From Hyphomonas sp. Mor2 (GTDB taxonomy: Bacteria; Pseudomonadota; Alphaproteobacteria; Caulobacterales; Hyphomonadaceae), in NCBI RefSeq assembly GCF_001854405.1, contig NZ_CP017718.1, positions 2,232,001 through 2,296,000 of the forward strand: 64,000 nt of DNA, in the 5' to 3' direction. The notes beneath the pieces were generated by a model, which was given only the letters and a program-made list of their open reading frames with translations, was not told the origin of the DNA and did no database searches. This document shows positions 42,738 to 51,621 of the stretch, one piece after another (position 1 is the stretch's first letter; the number at the start of each line of letters is the position of its first letter). Position numbers and translations under genes: made by a program.

Positions 42738-42788
42738 TTCAGTCTTTACGCCCCCTTGTTGTATTGGGGCCAGTCAGGATGACGCTAA

Positions 42789-44126
42789 ATGATATCGATC
42801 TTACCTTCTGAAGGCTTGGCGCCCGCTCAGGCTGCGCCCAAGCAAAACAAACTCTCAGACCCTTCGTCGCCATCAGAGCAGCCCTCCTTTTCGGATATGG
42901 TTGCCCGCGATCCGTCCGATGGTCCTGATACGAACGCGTCTGATCCGAAATCCGATGCGCCCGTCGCCGACCCAACCTCGATGGGTGACAGGGAGCCGGC
43001 GCAAACGGCCATTCAGTCCGAGATTGCAAACCCGCAGATCGACTCTGAGCAGATCGATCCCGCACGCGCGCAAATCGAAGGGGCAGAGACCTCACAGACC
43101 GAACTCAAGACAAAATCCGCGCCTGGTCTGGCAACCGCCGAGCCTTCGATTCCTTCCTCGAAGGATGCAGCTGGCGCCCCGACTCTTGCCGCGGCGGAGG
43201 GATTGCCCGAAAGTGACGCGGACATGGCCCTGTCAACCAAACGTGCACAGGCCGCGATCGCGCCAGGCACTGCAACGATTGAGCAGGCCCAAGCGGCCAA
43301 ATCGAACGCCAGTCCAGACTCAACAACTGGTCCCGATTTGCGCGCTTCGTCAGACAGTTCGGTCGAGGCAATCGCCAAACCTGCACGCTCAGTTCCGGAG
43401 GCGGTTCCGCAACCGACCACCGCACGTCCGGCGCCGGAAGCCGCAGAAGAAACGTTGCGGATTGTGCGTCAACAAGGCGGAATCGATCTGCCACCGCATG
43501 ATGTCAAACTTTCGCAATTGGCGAGCGAGGCAGATGCCGTTGCCAGTACGCCTAAGGGCCTGTTCGCGGCCATCACCGGCGATATTACCGGAAACGCCGC
43601 GACGACCGCCCTTCCCGAGGCGCCGATCTCGCTAGGTCAGGCCACGTCAACATCCGCGCCCGCGGTCACCTCAGGCCTGACCCCGGTCGCGCCGTCTGTC
43701 CCGATTGCAGCGCCGAGTGAGGTCAATTCCATCATTCTCAATGCCTTGAAGAATGGGGCTGAGCCACGCGAACAAATCATTGTCCAGCTGGATCCACCGG
43801 AGCTCGGACGCGTCGCGATCGATTTCAAGTTTGATGCCCAAGGCTTGCAGCAGATTACAGTGACCTCGGAAAATCCCGAAGCGCTCCGCCGCCTGCGAGA
43901 GTTGCACTTTGAACTGACCGCAGCGCTGAAAGAGCATGGCCTGTCGGAACAGAATCTGTCCTTCCAGCAACAGGCGGATGGTCAATCCCAGTCCACCTGG
44001 CAGATGTCTGAGCCTGCCCGCTCGAGCGATATGTTCTCAGCCGCCGAAGAGGCCCCCGCCCCGGCCCAGATTGTTCGGTCCAATGCCGCTTATACGCGCC
44101 CTGACCGGCTCGATCTTACGCTTTAG
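42789..44126 (+). CDS. fliK: Flagellar hook-length control protein FliK
   Basis: The 445-residue protein has a long disordered Ala/Pro/Ser/Asp-rich N-terminal part and a C-terminal domain with REQIIVQLDPPELGRVAIDF followed by LKEHGLSEQNLSFQQQ, the hallmark of FliK (LxPPELGxVxI). FliK measures hook length and signals FlhB. It precedes flgD by 9 bp. Confidence 0.9.
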   Translation: MISILPSEGLAPAQAAPKQNKLSDPSSPSEQPSFSDMVARDPSDGPDTNASDPKSDAPVADPTSMGDREPAQTAIQSEIANPQIDSEQIDPARAQIEGAETSQTELKTKSAPGLATAEPSIPSSKDAAGAPTLAAAEGLPESDADMALSTKRAQAAIAPGTATIEQAQAAKSNASPDSTTGPDLRASSDSSVEAIAKPARSVPEAVPQPTTARPAPEAAEETLRIVRQQGGIDLPPHDVKLSQLASEADAVASTPKGLFAAITGDITGNAATTALPEAPISLGQATSTSAPAVTSGLTPVAPSVPIAAPSEVNSIILNALKNGAEPREQIIVQLDPPELGRVAIDFKFDAQGLQQITVTSENPEALRRLRELHFELTAALKEHGLSEQNLSFQQQADGQSQSTWQMSEPARSSDMFSAAEEAPAPAQIVRSNAAYTRPDRLDLTL

Positions 44127-44135
44127 GAGTCCGCC

Positions 44136-44810
44136 ATGACCGAGATTAATCCAGCCGCTACAACAGGAAGCACGGGCAGCACGGGCGCTTCAAATTCGGC
44201 TCTGGACGCAGGCGGGATTGGCGAGGAATTCAACCAGTTCCTGCGCTTGTTAACCGCTCAGATCCAAAACCAGGATCCGCTTTCGCCGCTCGACTCGACG
44301 CAGTTTGTCGAGCAGCTCGCGACTTTCTCTTCGCTTGAACAACAGGTGCAGACAAATTCCAGTTTAGAGAACATTGCCGCGATGATTGGCGACCTGCATT
44401 CGATCATTGCGAATGACTGGCTCGGCCAGGAAGTCGCCGTGGCGTCCAAGCATGTCGCCTATGAAGGCGAGCCGGTCGAGTTCGAAGTGAGCCCATCCTT
44501 CGCGCATGATCAGGCGGTGCTCACGGTCAAGGACAGTCAGAACAATGTGGTCTGGCAAGAGGCTCTTGATCCGTCCACGGAACGTTATACCTGGGATGGA
44601 GATCTGGCCGAACAAAACGCCAAGGCGGCAAGCGGGATTTACGAGTTCCAGCTGGATCTGTTCAAAGACGGTCAGCCGATCGCGCAAACCGAAGCTGAAT
44701 TTATCAGCAAGGTCACCGCGCTCGGAAACGAAAATGGCAAGCTGATTCTGGGTACGGACAATTACCTGACGGGTGATCTCGCGACCACCCGCAAGATCAC
44801 GCCGAATTAG
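44136..44810 (+). CDS. flgD: Hook capping protein FlgD
   Basis: The 224-residue protein has EFNQFLRLLTAQIQNQDPLS, then STQFVEQLATFSSLEQQVQT, the classic FlgD N-terminal block, and a beta-rich C-terminal part. It caps the growing hook. It overlaps the convergent fliL-like gene by 4 bp. Confidence 0.93.
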   Translation: MTEINPAATTGSTGSTGASNSALDAGGIGEEFNQFLRLLTAQIQNQDPLSPLDSTQFVEQLATFSSLEQQVQTNSSLENIAAMIGDLHSIIANDWLGQEVAVASKHVAYEGEPVEFEVSPSFAHDQAVLTVKDSQNNVVWQEALDPSTERYTWDGDLAEQNAKAASGIYEFQLDLFKDGQPIAQTEAEFISKVTALGNENGKLILGTDNYLTGDLATTRKITPN

Positions 44811-45349
44811 AGATTCTGCTTCGCCATATCGACGATCAGAACATTCTCGATGCCGTCATCAATCGAGTCCTTGAGATTCATCAGGATCATGGATCGGATC
44901 GTCTCGTAATTATTGATATTGGTCGGCTCTTCCAGCGTGCGACCATCATTGCTGAGGGCGATCAGCGTCGTCATGATATTGTCGCGCAGTTTTGGCTCTT
45001 CGGAGAAGAGTCTCTCTGACGTGGAAGAATCCGTTTCCAGACTGATGTGAAGGATGATCAAGCTGTTGACCTGACCGCCGCGCATGATCGGCACAACGAA
45101 TTCACGGCTGAACTTGTAATAGGCCGTATTGCCAGAGCTCGGCTTTTTGCCGTAACCGTCATCCTTCTTGGCCGTTTTCTTATCCGATTTGTCGTGATCA
45201 TCGCCATGATCGCCGTCAGCATACTCATCGCCCCCCTTATCGGATTGTACGGCCGTCGCCTCGGAGGGAGTCTTCAGGACCACCGCTGCAAAGCTGCCAG
45301 CGGCGACAAAGATGATTGCGACAAGACTGGTGACGATGAGTTTCATCAC
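44807..45349 (-). CDS. FliL-family protein, copy A
   Basis: The 180-residue protein has an N-terminal membrane helix, a linker full of Asp, Lys, Gly and His, and a periplasmic FliL-like domain (YKFSREFVVPIMRGGQVNSL, then ILHISLETDSST). It is distinct from copy B at 61128. Its place just after flgH is unusual for FliL; a stator-associated or specialised role is possible. Confidence 0.75.
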   Translation of the reverse strand: MMKLIVTSLVAIIFVAAGSFAAVVLKTPSEATAVQSDKGGDEYADGDHGDDHDKSDKKTAKKDDGYGKKPSSGNTAYYKFSREFVVPIMRGGQVNSLIILHISLETDSSTSERLFSEEPKLRDNIMTTLIALSNDGRTLEEPTNINNYETIRSMILMNLKDSIDDGIENVLIVDMAKQNL

Positions 45350-45357
45350 ATTTCCTT

Positions 45358-46074
45358 TCAGAACGGGAGGACAGTTTCGAGGACCCTGGGAACAAGGCCA
45401 CGTTTCATCCCGGCCATGGTTTCACCCTGGCTCAGGTAAGAGAGATTGGCGTCCGCGATCTTCTCGTAGGACACGGTATTGGTGCGGGTGATGTCCTGGG
45501 CGCGTATGACCCCCGAGACGGTAAGGTAGCGGATTTCATTGCTGACCTGGGTCTGCTGATAACCGGCAATGATCAGATTTCCGTTCGGCTCGACACCCAC
45601 CACGCGCGCAGACAGGCGGAAGGTCACTTGCTCTGCCCGATTGACCGCGCCCGCTCCGGTGAGCGCGGAGGTGCGATCATAATCGACACCAGGCGAGAGC
45701 GTGCCACTTCCCGGAAGTACGGAGTCCGCGATTTGCGGAAGCCCGAACAAGGCGCCGAGATTGAATTGCTCATTGGTTGAACGGTTCCGCGACAGCGAGG
45801 TCTGTACATTGGCCTGGTCATTCATGTCGACCACGACCGTCAATAGGTCGCCGACATCCTTCGCGCGGCGCATCCCCAGCAATGCATTCGGCGCGGTCGT
45901 CCAGAGCGAGGCAGATTGAGCCTGCACCGGGTCTTCGGCACGCGAGGTTTGCGCCCAATCAATCTGATGCTGTGGTGCGGCCGCTTGTTGCACAGGGTCC
46001 GAGCCGCCCGACGCGCAAGCTGAAACCGTCAGAGCGACCATGCCGGTCGCCGCGAAAAATCCTATTTTACCCAT
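45358..46074 (-). CDS. flgH: Flagellar L-ring protein FlgH
   Basis: The 238-residue lipoprotein has lipobox VSAC near residue 18 and typical FlgH segments (KDVGDLLTVVVDMNDQANVQ and SQGETMAGMKRGLVPRVLET). It forms the outer-membrane L ring. Its partner FlgI is missing from its usual place next to FlgH; see 56335. Confidence 0.93.
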   Translation of the reverse strand: MGKIGFFAATGMVALTVSACASGGSDPVQQAAAPQHQIDWAQTSRAEDPVQAQSASLWTTAPNALLGMRRAKDVGDLLTVVVDMNDQANVQTSLSRNRSTNEQFNLGALFGLPQIADSVLPGSGTLSPGVDYDRTSALTGAGAVNRAEQVTFRLSARVVGVEPNGNLIIAGYQQTQVSNEIRYLTVSGVIRAQDITRTNTVSYEKIADANLSYLSQGETMAGMKRGLVPRVLETVLPF

Positions 46075-46463
46075 ATCCAGCCTCCTGCTTGGACTGTACC
46101 TTCAACCACCTGGCGCGACTGGAGGTTCAAAACGGGGACAGTCTCATCCAGACCGGCTTCCCCCATGGCGCGGCCGGTCAGAGAAATCTCCAACGGCCCT
46201 CTCATATACTTTACTGTGACAAGCTGATTGCGCTTCACCAGGCGCGGGCTCCGCGTGTCTTTTTGTTGAATGGTCTGGCCTGCATAAACAGTCCGCCGGA
46301 CCTCGCGGCCCAGCAGGGATGCATGTTCATCCTGCCAGACATCGCCTTCCGGACTGGCATTTTCCGGGGTGATGACATCGCCGGCGCGGATGACATCATT
46401 GGCGGTCAACGAGACCGGGCTCGACAGGGTCAGCCCGAGGCTGAAGAAGATGGCGCTAAACAT
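46062..46463 (-). CDS. flgA: Flagella basal-body P-ring chaperone FlgA, short form
   Basis: The 133-residue protein has a signal peptide and a SAF-like domain (LGREVRRTVYAGQTIQQKDT and VKRNQLVTVKYMRGPLEISL) but lacks the N-terminal domain of long FlgA proteins (about 220 residues). FlgA helps FlgI form the P ring in the periplasm. It overlaps flgH by 13 bp and follows flgG by 4 bp. Confidence 0.85.
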   Translation of the reverse strand: MFSAIFFSLGLTLSSPVSLTANDVIRAGDVITPENASPEGDVWQDEHASLLGREVRRTVYAGQTIQQKDTRSPRLVKRNQLVTVKYMRGPLEISLTGRAMGEAGLDETVPVLNLQSRQVVEGTVQAGGWIWVK

Positions 46464-46467
46464 GGCG

Positions 46468-47253
46468 CTACCTCAGACGCGTGGTGGCGGCGAGCATTTC
46501 ATCCGAGGCCGTGATCACCTTGGAATTCAGCTCATAGCCCCGCTGCGCTTCAATCAGGTCAGAGATTTCCTTGACCACATCGACGCTGGAATCTTCCAGA
46601 AAACCCTGCCGCAATGTGCCGAGGCCGTTCGTGCCCGGCACCTGTTGGTTCGGGTCACCGGATGCTTCGGTGCGTCTGAACAGATTGTCGCCAAGGGCTT
46701 CGAGCCCTTTCTCATTGACGAAGCTGACCAGCGAAATGACCCCGAGCGCCTGGCCGTTCTCGTCATTGTCGAAATAGGCTGTGACTTGCCCATCCCGGCT
46801 GATCGAGATGCGGTTCGCATCGTTTGGAATTGTGATGCCATCGGCCAGCGGATAGCCATCCATGGTGACGATCTGGCCATCGGCGCTGCGATTGAGTTTG
46901 CCGTCGCGCGTATAAGCCGACTCGCCATCCGGCAGGGTGATTTCGAGAAAGCCGTTACCGTCAATGCCGATATCAAGCTCGCCGCCGGTCTGGCGCATCG
47001 AGCCTTGTGTGATCTCGACCGAGACGGTCGAGGCTTTCACGCCGGTACCGAGCTGGATGCCAGCAGGGACGACCGTGCCGAGCTGCGACGTCAGCGTACC
47101 TGGCGTGAGATATTGTTGATAGACAAGATCGGAAAACTCGGCGACGCGCGGCCTGTAGGCTGCGGTGCTCATATTCGCGATATTGTTCGAAATGACATCG
47201 ACGCGCATTTGCTGCGCGGCCATGCCGGTTGCTGCTATCTGGAGCGATTTCAT
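46468..47253 (-). CDS. flgG: Flagellar distal rod protein FlgG
   Basis: The 261-residue protein has NIANMSTAAYRPRVAEFSDL near the N-terminus and EISDLIEAQRGYELNSKVIT at the C-terminus, the signature of FlgG. It lies between flgF and flgA in the operon. Confidence 0.95.
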   Translation of the reverse strand: MKSLQIAATGMAAQQMRVDVISNNIANMSTAAYRPRVAEFSDLVYQQYLTPGTLTSQLGTVVPAGIQLGTGVKASTVSVEITQGSMRQTGGELDIGIDGNGFLEITLPDGESAYTRDGKLNRSADGQIVTMDGYPLADGITIPNDANRISISRDGQVTAYFDNDENGQALGVISLVSFVNEKGLEALGDNLFRRTEASGDPNQQVPGTNGLGTLRQGFLEDSSVDVVKEISDLIEAQRGYELNSKVITASDEMLAATTRLR

Positions 47254-47269
47254 GGGCTACCTCCTGTGC

Positions 47270-47983
47270 CTACCGGTTCCTCACCGCTGTAATCGTCTGG
47301 TTGATGCGCTGGTGTTCCTCCTCCAGCACGTTTTGTCCCGCTTCATAGGCGCGCTGGACCTCAATCATTCGCGCCATCTCCAGAACGGGAGAAACATTGG
47401 AAGCCTCAAGCGCGCCCTGAAGCACGTTGGCATTCTCGATCGGTTCGATGCCGCCTTCAGCCGTGAAGCGCGTATCGGTGTCGCGCTGCAGCTGACCGGT
47501 CGCTCGGAACACGCCTAATTGCCCAAGCAGTTCGCCATCAACGGTAATCGACCCGTCACCAGCGATCGAGATATTGGCCGCCTCGGGCGGGATCTGGATC
47601 GGGGTGTTTCCTGAGTCGAGCACGCTGGCCCCGTCCGGCGTGATCAATTCGCCTTCAGCAGAGACCTGGAAGGATCCAGCCCGGGTCAAGCGCTCGCCTG
47701 CTGGAGTTTGCACGGCGAAGAAGCCTTCGCCCTGAATCGCGACGTCAAACTGCCCGCCGGTGAATTTTACCGTGCCCTGGGTCAGATCAAAATTGTGCCC
47801 GGCGAGCGCCCCCATGGACAGGGACGGCGTATCGGTGCCTGTTTGAACCAGGTATTCGGCGAACACCGCGCGGTCCGTCTTGTAACCGGTCGTGTTGGCA
47901 TTCGCGATATTGTTGGCGACGACTTGCAGTTCCTTCAACAAACCGTCTTGCCGGGAAAGCGTGGCGTAGATGCTGTTACTCAT
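47270..47983 (-). CDS. flgF: Flagellar rod protein FlgF
   Basis: The 237-residue protein has VANNIANANTTGYKTDRAVF and LEMARMIEVQRAYEAGQNVL, a proximal rod protein of the FlgF type. AGGAGCC six bases upstream sets the start at 47983; a longer frame to 48097 belongs to the previous gene. It overlaps the preceding gene by 8 bp. Confidence 0.92.
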   Translation of the reverse strand: MSNSIYATLSRQDGLLKELQVVANNIANANTTGYKTDRAVFAEYLVQTGTDTPSLSMGALAGHNFDLTQGTVKFTGGQFDVAIQGEGFFAVQTPAGERLTRAGSFQVSAEGELITPDGASVLDSGNTPIQIPPEAANISIAGDGSITVDGELLGQLGVFRATGQLQRDTDTRFTAEGGIEPIENANVLQGALEASNVSPVLEMARMIEVQRAYEAGQNVLEEEHQRINQTITAVRNR

Positions 47984-49679
47984 GGCTGGCTCCTGCCTGC
48001 GAAGATGAGAGGGCGAGTTTTGATGCGTCGAGAAGCGGCGCAATCTGGGATGGGCGAAGGCGCGTATTGCGCGTGCGGCCGGAAGTGTCCTTGCCATTAT
48101 GGATGCGCTTCACGCGTTCCATGCGCAGGCCGTCTTCAAGGCTGAGTTCACCTGAGAGCGCGTCCCCGTGCGCTGCATACAGCGTCCAGTCGTCTTCGAG
48201 CGCGCCTGTTTCCAGGAGTTCGAGACGGGTCGATGGCTCGCCATCGAGTTGCGCGTAAGATTGCGCCGCAACTTGCGCGGCGCCCGCTTGCACGGCGCGG
48301 ATTCCGGCCATCCGATTCACATCGATCAGGCTCGGATAGGCGGCGCGCAGATCGAACAGCTCTTCATCATCGCCGCTCCAATACGCGGCCGCGGCCAAAA
48401 GGTGTGCCACCTCTTCATCTCGCTCAACGGACTCCAGCAACGCCTCGACCAGGCTGAGCAGACCGAGCTCCAATGCGATCTCCGCCCCGCGGCGGCGCAG
48501 CGCATTGCCGCGTTCATTGTAAGGCAGGCTGGTATGGAATTGCGTCAGGGTCTTCAGCCCCTTGAGAGAGGCCGCTGGCTCCGCGCTCGCTAGATAATCA
48601 TCGAGCGATTCAATAATGTTGCGATCAACAGCGGCGCGAACATCGTCCGCTTCCGCGATTGGCAAGGTGCGCACACGCTGCAGCCCGGCATAGAGATTGT
48701 CACTCTCCAGGTTCCGCATCACGAAAGCGAGGACCTGCTCGAAGCCGTGCTTGGTGTCATTCTGCTCGAGAATGGCCCAGGCCTCTTCCAGCGCGAACTC
48801 CTTGATGGTCGGGCGGAGCGTCCCGTCCCGCTCGATCAGGATCAGCAGCGCCGGCAGTTTCAGGGTCGGTCGGCTCATCAGCATGACCAGTCGATCATCG
48901 GACTCGCTGCCATTTGGCATGTCGGCGATGGCCGTCTTCAGAGCCGTCAACTGGGTCGAGTTCTCGATCTCCTCCACCGAGAAAGTCGACAGGACCTGTT
49001 GAGCAATATCAGCGCGTCGCTGAAGGATCAGGGTAGGAATGGCCTGCGTCGCAACGTCCTGGCGCATATTATGCGGCAATCCGCGAAGCCCTGGAATGTG
49101 GCGCTGGATCCGTTCGACCCCGTCCGGTTCAAATCCACGCAACTCTGCGACGGCGAGCCAGAAATCGGCTTCGCCATGACAGGTCGTCAGTTGCCGGAAA
49201 TAGGCAATATCGGGCTCGTTTCGAGCTGCCATGAGATCGATGAACTTGCGATAGACCTGCCACTTCTCATCCGGCGCAAAGGCCAGCATCGCTCTTGCTT
49301 CACTGTACAGGCCGAGCGCCAGTTTCGACTTCAGGTCTTTGAGGAATGCAGCTTCGCCGTCCCCGCCATCCTCGATCTGGGCTCCCGGCAGCTCGGTGAA
49401 CCGCCGCAGTGATTTTTCCACCGAAAAATCAAGCGGGTACTCATCCAGGCAGACCATGGCCTGCGGCATGGAGACGGCCTCGGAATCCGTCATCTCGGCC
49501 TCGCCATTGCGGACCAATAGCCCGCCGCGAATTGCGGTCTCAACAAATGCGTCCAAGCCCGCCGCGGTATCTTCGCGGACGGGCTCGTCACTCAGCTGGT
49601 CTGGTCCTGGTTCCGGGTCGGCATAAGCTGCCGCTGTCAGAACCAGGCCGAGGCTGGCATATGTCAGTCGCCGGATCAT
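47976..49679 (-). CDS. Large periplasmic helical protein between motA and flgF
   Basis: The 567-residue protein has an N-terminal signal peptide (RRLTYASLGLVLTAAAYA) and then continuous short helices in a TPR-like pattern. No family is recognised. It overlaps motA by 4 bp and flgF by 8 bp, so it is translated with the flagellar genes. Rhizobial MotC is a periplasmic partner of MotB of about 430 residues; a comparable role is possible but not shown by sequence. Confidence 0.7.
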   Translation of the reverse strand: MIRRLTYASLGLVLTAAAYADPEPGPDQLSDEPVREDTAAGLDAFVETAIRGGLLVRNGEAEMTDSEAVSMPQAMVCLDEYPLDFSVEKSLRRFTELPGAQIEDGGDGEAAFLKDLKSKLALGLYSEARAMLAFAPDEKWQVYRKFIDLMAARNEPDIAYFRQLTTCHGEADFWLAVAELRGFEPDGVERIQRHIPGLRGLPHNMRQDVATQAIPTLILQRRADIAQQVLSTFSVEEIENSTQLTALKTAIADMPNGSESDDRLVMLMSRPTLKLPALLILIERDGTLRPTIKEFALEEAWAILEQNDTKHGFEQVLAFVMRNLESDNLYAGLQRVRTLPIAEADDVRAAVDRNIIESLDDYLASAEPAASLKGLKTLTQFHTSLPYNERGNALRRRGAEIALELGLLSLVEALLESVERDEEVAHLLAAAAYWSGDDEELFDLRAAYPSLIDVNRMAGIRAVQAGAAQVAAQSYAQLDGEPSTRLELLETGALEDDWTLYAAHGDALSGELSLEDGLRMERVKRIHNGKDTSGRTRNTRLRPSQIAPLLDASKLALSSSQAGASHE

Positions 49680-50542
49680 GCTGCTTGGCGTAGCCCTTTC
49701 ACCGCTTCTTCAACTTCATCGAATGATGGGCGGACCCGGGCGGGCGCATGTCGGCGCGCCACCTCCAGGCAAATATTGACCGGGTTCTTGTGCAGGCTGG
49801 AGACCAGCATCTCACCGATCATCGAATAGAAATAATGCTCTTCCTTGCGCGTATGCGAGACCTTGGCCGCGAGCGGACCGACCACACCATAGGCCAGAAA
49901 CACCCCGAGGAAGGTCCCGACCAACGCGCCGCCGATCATGCCGCCGAGCACCTCTGGCGGCTTGTCGATCGAAGCCATGGTCTTGATCACGCCGAGAACC
50001 GCCGCAACAATTCCGAGCGCTGGAAGGGCGTCAGCCATGCTCTGCAATGCGTGAGATCCGTGCAGGCGTTCTTCCAGCAGGCTTTCCAGATGCTTCTCGA
50101 GAAGCTCTTCAACCTGGTGGACATTGTCAAAATTCATGATCATCGAACGGATCGTGTCGCAGATCATTTCCACTGCCTCATGATCCTTGAGGATTTTCGG
50201 ATAGCGCTGGAAGATCTCAGACTCGCTCGGCGCCTCGATATGCGCTTCGATGTCGACCGGGTTTTCCTTCAGGACGCTGAGCAGCTCATGCATCATGCAG
50301 AGCAGATCCTGATAATCCTTTTTCTTCCATTTGGGCCCGGCCACGGCCGCCATAACGTCGCCGCCTGTATGCTTGATGGTTGAAAAGTCGTTCGCAGCGA
50401 GAAACGCGCCCGTCGCGGCGCCCCCGATCATCATCATCTCAAATGGCAGAGACTTCAGAATGATGCTCATCTTACCACCGGCCAGAATATAGCCGCCGAA
50501 GACCATGCACATTGTCACGGCAAGTCCTAATATAGCGCCCAC
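49676..50542 (-). CDS. motA: Flagellar motor stator protein MotA
   Basis: The 288-residue protein has four membrane segments, with IILKSLPFEMMMIGGAATGA near the N-terminus and MADALPALGIVAAVLGVIKT later. It forms the proton channel with MotB, which is encoded on the other strand at 51622. The start is a GTG with GGGAGG seven bases upstream. Confidence 0.95.
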   Translation of the reverse strand: MGAILGLAVTMCMVFGGYILAGGKMSIILKSLPFEMMMIGGAATGAFLAANDFSTIKHTGGDVMAAVAGPKWKKKDYQDLLCMMHELLSVLKENPVDIEAHIEAPSESEIFQRYPKILKDHEAVEMICDTIRSMIMNFDNVHQVEELLEKHLESLLEERLHGSHALQSMADALPALGIVAAVLGVIKTMASIDKPPEVLGGMIGGALVGTFLGVFLAYGVVGPLAAKVSHTRKEEHYFYSMIGEMLVSSLHKNPVNICLEVARRHAPARVRPSFDEVEEAVKGLRQAA

Positions 50543-50579
50543 AGAACGCCTCCCTTCAACCCAATTCTACAAATTCTAC

Positions 50580-51464
50580 TCATGTCGTTGCGACCTCCCG
50601 GAGGAAGGCCGGATCGATTGGTGACTTCAATCGAACAGCTCGTTGATGTTTCCAGACCCCAAGCTCGCCCTCGGCAATATCCACGGGGCCTTCCACCGTG
50701 TTGGCGGTGATGGTCAGCTTCGACCGGTGCGTGCCGGGCAGCGAGATCACAGATCCCTCCTCAAGCCGTAGACAGTCCGCGACAGTCATCGGCAGGCGGT
50801 CGAGCACCACATCGAGCTGGACGCTGGAGTTTTGAACCCGCGGCTGCGAAAAGCTCTTGGCGTCTCCAGTGACGGCCCCCCCACCCGGGGAATCGTCGCC
50901 CGCGGAATTCGCTATCGCCAGCACGGCGTCGAGTTTCAGGGCGACGCCGATGCGGAAGGCCTGGCCTTCCAGGTCGCACAAATAATAGACGATAAGGCAA
51001 TTGCCCTCGACTTCCAGCGTCTCGAAGGCGGCCGCCTGAGGCGGCTCTCCGTCTTCCCCGAGCATATCGAAGGTCGCAGCCAGCGCCGCGCTCAGCTCCG
51101 ATGCGGGCGGTTCCAGCAAGAGCTGCAAAAAAAGTTGCGGGGCTTCGGCCAGGCGCGAGGCGTCCTGCTGCATTTTTTGCGCCGCGAATCGCGCGGCGAC
51201 GAGATTGTCGATCGATACGGCGACAACAAAATCGCGGTCTTCGTTTCGGAAGCCGTAGACATATGCGCCGAACAAATCATCCGCGAGCGCAGCGCCAGGA
51301 CTGACCTCGCGCGACTGCAATCGCAGGTCGCCCTCGTCTTGTAAAACACCGTTCAACCAGGTGGAAACTGTATGCTCAAGGGTTGTCCAGAACGGCTTGT
51401 TCTGCAGCACACGTGGCGGAACGCCGCCACTCGATTCAAGCTTTTTCCGAAGCACGGCGCTCAA
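50580..51464 (-). CDS. fliM: FliM/FliN-family motor switch protein lacking the CheY-binding N-terminus
   Basis: The 294-residue protein has a C-terminal SpoA domain (SVQLDVVLDRLPMTVADCLR, ending in GELGVWKHQRAVRLK). The start (SAVLRKKLESSGG) has no LSQDEIDALL-type motif, which in canonical FliM binds CheY-P, and it is shorter than usual (about 330-370). It starts at a TTG with AGGGG upstream. It is likely the FliM of this motor, with altered switching. Confidence 0.75.
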   Translation of the reverse strand: MSAVLRKKLESSGGVPPRVLQNKPFWTTLEHTVSTWLNGVLQDEGDLRLQSREVSPGAALADDLFGAYVYGFRNEDRDFVVAVSIDNLVAARFAAQKMQQDASRLAEAPQLFLQLLLEPPASELSAALAATFDMLGEDGEPPQAAAFETLEVEGNCLIVYYLCDLEGQAFRIGVALKLDAVLAIANSAGDDSPGGGAVTGDAKSFSQPRVQNSSVQLDVVLDRLPMTVADCLRLEEGSVISLPGTHRSKLTITANTVEGPVDIAEGELGVWKHQRAVRLKSPIDPAFLREVATT

Positions 51465-51490
51465 AATACACCCCTGGATGAATGAGAGAT

Positions 51491-51511
51491 CTCTCTATTT
51501 AAGATTGAATT
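51491..51511. repeat. 21-bp intergenic repeat, copy 2
   Basis: This segment matches 27515-27535 at 20 of 21 positions. It lies in the 158-bp divergent gap between fliM and motB, 27 bp from the fliM start. It could be a common promoter or operator element. Confidence 0.4.
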
Positions 51512-51621
51512 CTATGGTGAATAAAAAGTTAGCAGAGCCCAAAAAATCGACCTTGAGTTGTATTTCGGAAATTTACCGTACTTTGCTAAGCCACCCTCAG
51601 TGAAAATTTTGGGTAGGCACC

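Noticed and set aside
41919-42783. GTCAGGATGAC shared by the flagellin leader and the fliK upstream region
   Set aside because: In fliK it contains the ribosome site, and in the flagellin leader it lies far from the start; an 11-bp match is weak.
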